A DNA stretch of 9,982 nt from Verrucomicrobiales bacterium (GTDB lineage Bacteria; Verrucomicrobiota; Verrucomicrobiia; Verrucomicrobiales; DEV007). The DNA lies in NCBI GenBank assembly GCA_007123695.1, contig SLGN01000528.1, positions 1 to 9,982 on the forward strand, written 5' to 3'. This document shows, in pieces, positions 6,372-9,982 of the stretch. Position numbers and translations under genes: made by a program. How positions within the stretch are numbered: the first letter of the stretch is position 1; every line of letters starts with the position of its first letter. Under the pieces are notes generated by a model. It was not told where the DNA came from and did no database searches. It saw only the letters and a program-made list of their open reading frames with translations.

Positions 6372-6812
6372 ATGAAGTGGCAGGTTCTCTGCGTCGGCAA
6401 GCCATCCCTGGCCTACGCCAAGGCCGGGGCGGAGGAATACCGTCGCCGCCTCGCGCGCTACGCCCCCCTCGAAGTCCGCGCCGAGGGCAAGGACGGCGGC
6501 GCTGCGAAAAACGGCGCCGCCCTGCTCGCGGCGAGCGAGGGGGCGCTGCGGATCGTGCTCGACGAGCGTGGCGAGGCGTGGACGACGGAGCGCTTCGCCC
6601 GGGAGGTGGAAGACTGGCAGATGGCCGGCACGAAGCGGGTCGCCTTTCTCATCGGCGGCGCCGACGGGCACGATGCCGCGGTCCGGGCGGCGGCGGACCG
6701 CATCCTCGCGCTGAGCCCCTTCACCCTCCAGCACGAGCTGGCCCTCGTCGTGCTGCTCGAGCAGATCTACCGCGTCCACACCCTGATGCGGGGCGAGCCC
6801 TACCATCGCTGA
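6372..6812 (+). CDS. rlmH: 23S rRNA (pseudouridine-1915-N3)-methyltransferase RlmH (SPOUT family)
   Basis: RlmH methylates N3 of pseudouridine 1915 in helix 69 of 23S rRNA on the assembled 70S ribosome, using S-adenosylmethionine bound in a trefoil knot. The 146-residue product is close to the family length (E. coli 155). It opens with MKWQVLCVGKP, has EEYRRRLARYAPLE at about 22-35, the knot glycine motif FLIGGADGHD (family pattern LIGG-x-G), and ends with LALVVLLEQIYRVHTLMRGEPYHR, whose terminal PYHR is diagnostic. The ATG at 6372 fits the family N-terminus; a purine-rich GGGGGA lies about 12 nt before it. It is divergent from tcdA and convergent with the large glycosidase-like gene, whose stop is 25 bp away. 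No operon partner is visible on its strand. Confidence 0.95.
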   Translation: MKWQVLCVGKPSLAYAKAGAEEYRRRLARYAPLEVRAEGKDGGAAKNGAALLAASEGALRIVLDERGEAWTTERFAREVEDWQMAGTKRVAFLIGGADGHDAAVRAAADRILALSPFTLQHELALVVLLEQIYRVHTLMRGEPYHR

Positions 6813-6816
6813 GCGA

Positions 6817-6836
6817 GGGCGGGCGGTGGCCCGGCC
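6817..6836. terminator. GC-rich hairpin filling the gap between two convergent genes
   Basis: GGGCGGGC (6817-6824), loop GGTG, then GCCCGGCC (6829-6836) pair with one internal G-G (or C-C) mismatch. It fills the 25-bp gap between the stop codons of rlmH and the large gene on the other strand. There is no T run on either side, so it is not a classical intrinsic terminator, but a bidirectional stop or transcript-end stabiliser is plausible. Confidence 0.35.
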
Positions 6837-6837
6837 A

Positions 6838-9800
6838 TCACGGCTCGATCCGCAGCGAGGCCGCGGCGGTGCGGCGCGAGGCGAGCTCGCGCGCCACGAT
6901 GCGCCAGGTTCCGGGGTCTTCGTTGGAGGCGACGTCGAGCACCAGCTCGAGCCGGCCGCCTTCGGCGGCGTAGTGGCCGCTGCCCTCGGCGGATCGCCCG
7001 TTCGCGTCGCGGATGTCGAGATGCAGCGGCACCACGGCGTCGAGCGGCTCGCCTGCGGGATCGAGCACCGCGACGGAAAGCGCGGCGGTGCCGCCTCGTG
7101 CCGCTGCGGGCGGCGCCGAGAGCGAGACCGAGGCGACGGGGCGGGGGAGTCCGAGGAAGAGCCGCCCTTCGCAGGGGCCGAGATCGACGGCGAGCCGTCC
7201 GCCTTCCTCCAGCGCGACATCGCGGCCTTCGACGAGGTCGTAGACGTGGGCGGGGGCCTCGGCGGGGGCGAGGTAGGTCACGGTGCCGGAGGAGGGCGCG
7301 CCGTTCTCCATCACGAGCCCGTGCTGGCCCACGTAGCTGCCGAACTCGCGGCGGTCGTTGATGGCGAAAAGGTAGCTCGCCTCGCCGGCGAAGCGCGTCC
7401 GGAGAACGATCTCGGGATCGTCGGCGGCGGCGAAGCGTTCCAGCCCGAGCGCTTCGAGCCGGGGGCCGAGGTCGGCGGCCAGCTCGAGCACCCTGGCCTT
7501 GTCGAGGTCGGCCTTTTTCTCCCGCCGATGGCTCGCGAGGACGACGTCGCCCTCGAGGGCCGGGCAGAGGAACTCGTCGGCGACGATCCTGCCGCCGGCG
7601 GCCTGCCACTCGGCGATGGCCTTCGCCACCGGCTCGGTGAGGACGTCGCATTCGGGCATGACGAGGAAGCGCCTGCCCGCAAGCCCGTCCCGCAGCAGCG
7701 TCTCCTCGTAGAGGATGTCGCAGTCGACGTGGGCGTGCTGCAGGGCGAGCCAAAGGTCGGCGGACCACCCGAGATTGCTCCCGTAGCCTCCGCGGCGGGC
7801 GAAGATCTGCGAGGTGAAGCTCTCCAGGAAGGCCACCTCGCTGCGGCGGCCGGGGATCTTGAGCAGGCTCGGCCCGAGGGGTTCGACGATCTCCTTGACG
7901 AGCCGCGCCAGCTCGTGCCGCGCATGGGGATTGGTGTAGCGGTAGGCGCTGGGGCTGTCGGTATCGACGAGCGACTGCCATCCGTGGTACATGATGCCCC
8001 GGACGGGACGGGCCAGCTTCGACCAGAGGGCCTGGCGCAGATGCATCGGAGCGATGGTGATGTAGGCCGCGTCGGGGTCGTGGTCGATCCAGGGCACCGG
8101 GGTCTCCGCGGGCGCTCCGACCGGCGCGGTCTGGGAGCGGTACCAGATGGCCTGCGTCATCTTCATCACCTCCTGGTTCCCTCCGCCGGCCTCGGCCATG
8201 GCGAAGAGCTGGTCGGCGCAGAGTCCGATCTTGAGGGGATCGGGATAGGTGTAGGTCCAGTGCGAGATGACATCGACGCTGCCCCCGGCTCCGGAGATGC
8301 TGGGCTGCCGCACCGCGGGGTCGAAGAAGGTCCGGAAGCCGGGAGCGGTTCCCTTCTTCACCCCCTCGTGAACGGCGCTGTGAAGGGCGTTCCAACCGTC
8401 GCCCGCGGTCCAGAACCACCGGTAGTAGCGCAGAATGGGGTGGTCTTCGGGCACGACCCGGTCTTCGGGAAAGTCGGGAAGCTTCTGCCACTCGACGCCC
8501 CAGCGGTTCACGACCTCGTCCGGAATCGGACCGCCGGAAAAGGCGGCGTAGCTCTCCAGATCGACGGGATGGAAGGAGGGCGCCGAGGCGTCGCGGACCT
8601 CGGTGTTCACCAAGGCCATGGAAAAGGCGGGATGATCGCCGTAGGCTTCGGCCATGGCCTCGCCGACGTCGCGGAAGAAGGGGGCGAACTCCGGCGTGGC
8701 GGCGACGATGTCCTGCCGTTCGTAGGCTTTGCCGTCGCGCCCGACGCGCAGGTTGGCGGGATCGGCCGCGAGGACGGAGCGGGGGGAGATGCCCGCCACC
8801 ACCTCGAGACCCGCCTCCAGCGCATCGTCGAGGTGGGCGCGGTTGCGGGCGATGTATTCCGGCTTGCCAGGTGGCGCCGGCCGCTTCTCGCGCCAGATGT
8901 CGCCGGCGATGGCGCTCATCCCGATGAAGTGGGTGAAGCCGATCTCCTTGAGCCGGGGAATTTCCGTGCCGCCCGCGCCCCACATGATCACCGGCATTCT
9001 CTCCGGCAGACGCGCCGCGACGGTGTAGGAGGCGGCGCGGGAGGTCTCCGCCGGGCGGGGCTCGGCGACGGAGAATCGCGCCCGCAGAGTGTAGGCGCCC
9101 GACCGCAGGGAGGTGTCGGGCGCCAGCTCGGCGGCGTGCGCCGCCCCCGGCGCGAGCTCGGGCAGCTCGACGGTGCTCGATCCACCGCCGTCGGACCAGG
9201 ACAGCTCGAGGATCCCGCCGGAGAGCGGCGCCCGCTGGAGATTGGTGCAGGTCACGGTGACGGGGGGCGCCGCCTCCATGCGCCGCCACACCCGGCGGGG
9301 GCTCGAAATTTCCAGCAGCACCGGCTCGAAGCTGCGCTCGCCCCGGCAGATCCGGACCTCGTCGATGTAGCCGGGGAAGCCGCCGTAGTTGCTGCCGATC
9401 CGGTCGCCGATGGAGAGCGGCTTGCTGCCCGGCACGGTCGGACCGACGCCGGGATGGCGCTGCTGGCCGGCGCTGCGGCCGTCGATGAAGAAGCGCCCCT
9501 CGCCGGCCCCGTCGTAGACGAAGGCGACATGCCGCCAGACCCCCGGCTCGAAGCGCGCCGGATCCGCATGGAAGGTGCGGGACTCCGAACCGTAGCCCAG
9601 CGTCACCCACATCCGCCTCAGCCCGGCCTTGTCCGCCTCGCCGAGCTGCCACTGGTAGTCGGTGTCGTCGACGTATTTCTTGTCGAGGAGATAGCAGCGC
9701 AGACGGTCCTCGAACTCCGGTTTCGGCGCGATCCACATCTCGAGAGTGAAGGCGCCGGCGGGGCTCAGTTCGGGACGGTGCGGGGCCACGGCGGCGTGGC

Positions 9801-9982
9801 GCTTGTCCTGCACCGGAAATCCGGGAAAGCATTCGAGCGCCCCGCCGCGAAGCCCTTCGTCGACGAGGACGGCGCCGCCCTCCAGCCGGAGATCGTGGCC
9901 CTGGCCGGATCGGTCCGCCAGCGCCTCCTCGGGAGCGGAGCCGTCGAAATTCCAGTAGGCCACGACATGCGGACCCGTCGCG
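6838..9982 (-). CDS. Large LamG-containing, glycoside-hydrolase-like secreted protein, 5' end beyond window
   Basis: At least 1047 residues, open through the right edge; residue numbers count from the GTG at 9963. Residues 1-210 are a LamG/concanavalin-like jellyroll (VAYWNFDG, AFTLEMWIAP, WRHVAFVYDG, FFIDG, PGYIDEVRI). About 235-315 looks like an Ig/CARDB-type beta domain. About 323-665 looks like a TIM barrel (MPVIMWGAGG, GFTHFIGMSA, FSMALVNTEVRD, RGIMYHGWQSL), with E455 a candidate acid/base; no GH family could be assigned. About 740-800 resembles the beta-galactosidase trimerisation (glutamine-amidotransferase-like) domain of GH42 enzymes (RRFLVMPECDVL, AEWQAAGGRIVADE). About 943-1040 is a final Ig-like domain. 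A role in polysaccharide breakdown outside the cytoplasm is inferred. The GTG is unlikely to be the start, because the frame stays open upstream and it falls inside the first LamG strand; a signal peptide is expected off the edge. No sorting motif is seen at the C-terminus. Confidence 0.8.
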   Translation of the reverse strand, partial: ATGPHVVAYWNFDGSAPEEALADRSGQGHDLRLEGGAVLVDEGLRGGALECFPGFPVQDKRHAAVAPHRPELSPAGAFTLEMWIAPKPEFEDRLRCYLLDKKYVDDTDYQWQLGEADKAGLRRMWVTLGYGSESRTFHADPARFEPGVWRHVAFVYDGAGEGRFFIDGRSAGQQRHPGVGPTVPGSKPLSIGDRIGSNYGGFPGYIDEVRICRGERSFEPVLLEISSPRRVWRRMEAAPPVTVTCTNLQRAPLSGGILELSWSDGGGSSTVELPELAPGAAHAAELAPDTSLRSGAYTLRARFSVAEPRPAETSRAASYTVAARLPERMPVIMWGAGGTEIPRLKEIGFTHFIGMSAIAGDIWREKRPAPPGKPEYIARNRAHLDDALEAGLEVVAGISPRSVLAADPANLRVGRDGKAYERQDIVAATPEFAPFFRDVGEAMAEAYGDHPAFSMALVNTEVRDASAPSFHPVDLESYAAFSGGPIPDEVVNRWGVEWQKLPDFPEDRVVPEDHPILRYYRWFWTAGDGWNALHSAVHEGVKKGTAPGFRTFFDPAVRQPSISGAGGSVDVISHWTYTYPDPLKIGLCADQLFAMAEAGGGNQEVMKMTQAIWYRSQTAPVGAPAETPVPWIDHDPDAAYITIAPMHLRQALWSKLARPVRGIMYHGWQSLVDTDSPSAYRYTNPHARHELARLVKEIVEPLGPSLLKIPGRRSEVAFLESFTSQIFARRGGYGSNLGWSADLWLALQHAHVDCDILYEETLLRDGLAGRRFLVMPECDVLTEPVAKAIAEWQAAGGRIVADEFLCPALEGDVVLASHRREKKADLDKARVLELAADLGPRLEALGLERFAAADDPEIVLRTRFAGEASYLFAINDRREFGSYVGQHGLVMENGAPSSGTVTYLAPAEAPAHVYDLVEGRDVALEEGGRLAVDLGPCEGRLFLGLPRPVASVSLSAPPAAARGGTAALSVAVLDPAGEPLDAVVPLHLDIRDANGRSAEGSGHYAAEGGRLELVLDVASNEDPGTWRIVARELASRRTAAASLRIEP

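Noticed and set aside
6800..9832. 1010-codon minus-strand open frame nearly coextensive with the LamG protein
   Set aside because: Arg-rich frame-shifted reading; the frame ending at 6838 gives coherent LamG and hydrolase-like domains.
9961..9963. GTG as the true start of the large LamG protein
   Set aside because: The frame is open to the window edge (ATGPHV before VAYWNFDG), and the GTG codes for a residue of the first LamG strand with no signal peptide after it.
1..9982. CRISPR, insertion sequence, prophage or toxin-antitoxin content
   Set aside because: No repeat-spacer pattern, transposase, integrase or phage-like protein was found; gaps between genes are short and hold only the sites listed.

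Overview
This is a GC-rich bacterial chromosome segment in which almost every base is coding. The families present are an ECF-type sigma factor followed at once by a FecR-like membrane protein whose N-terminal modules are of the kind common in the Planctomycetota-Verrucomicrobiota group, a LamG-plus-glycosidase-like giant secreted protein, and a bacterial ENPP-type phosphodiesterase. They point to Verrucomicrobiota or a close relative. That placement is inference from gene families; no rRNA or strain-specific marker is present.

Left block, minus strand (1-3192), in transcription order: a tRNA-Thr(CGU) behind a promoter with a perfect TTGACA box, a membrane-anchored ENPP-family phosphodiesterase/pyrophosphatase, ribosomal protein bL31 (rpmE), and release factor 1 (prfA, cut by the left edge). 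The rpmE-prfA neighbourhood is a common translation cluster. Two terminator-like hairpins sit in this block, one over the stop codon of the phosphodiesterase and one between rpmE and prfA. Each ends only about 30 nt before the next start codon. Each contains pairs that are G-U wobbles on the minus strand but A-C mismatches on the plus strand, so both fold properly only in minus-strand RNA.

Middle block, plus strand (3326-5500): a two-gene regulatory operon, an ECF-like sigma factor and, 9 nt later, a single-pass membrane protein with a FecR domain, most likely its anti-sigma/sensor partner. That protein carries a tandem duplication of its cytoplasmic N-terminal module and an extracytoplasmic C-terminal domain resembling one seen in secreted PEP-CTERM-type proteins. 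This is the least ordinary part of the window.

Right block (5493-9982): tcdA (minus; tRNA ct6A37 dehydratase) and rlmH (plus; 23S rRNA m3-psi-1915 methyltransferase) are divergent RNA-modification genes with 66 bp between them. A very large minus-strand gene follows (LamG, Ig-like, TIM-barrel-like glycoside hydrolase, beta-galactosidase-trimerisation-like and Ig-like regions). It ends 25 bp from rlmH and runs off the right edge without its N-terminus. No mobile element, CRISPR array, integrase or phage gene was seen. Apart from the sigma/FecR pair and the large secreted protein, the content is ordinary housekeeping.
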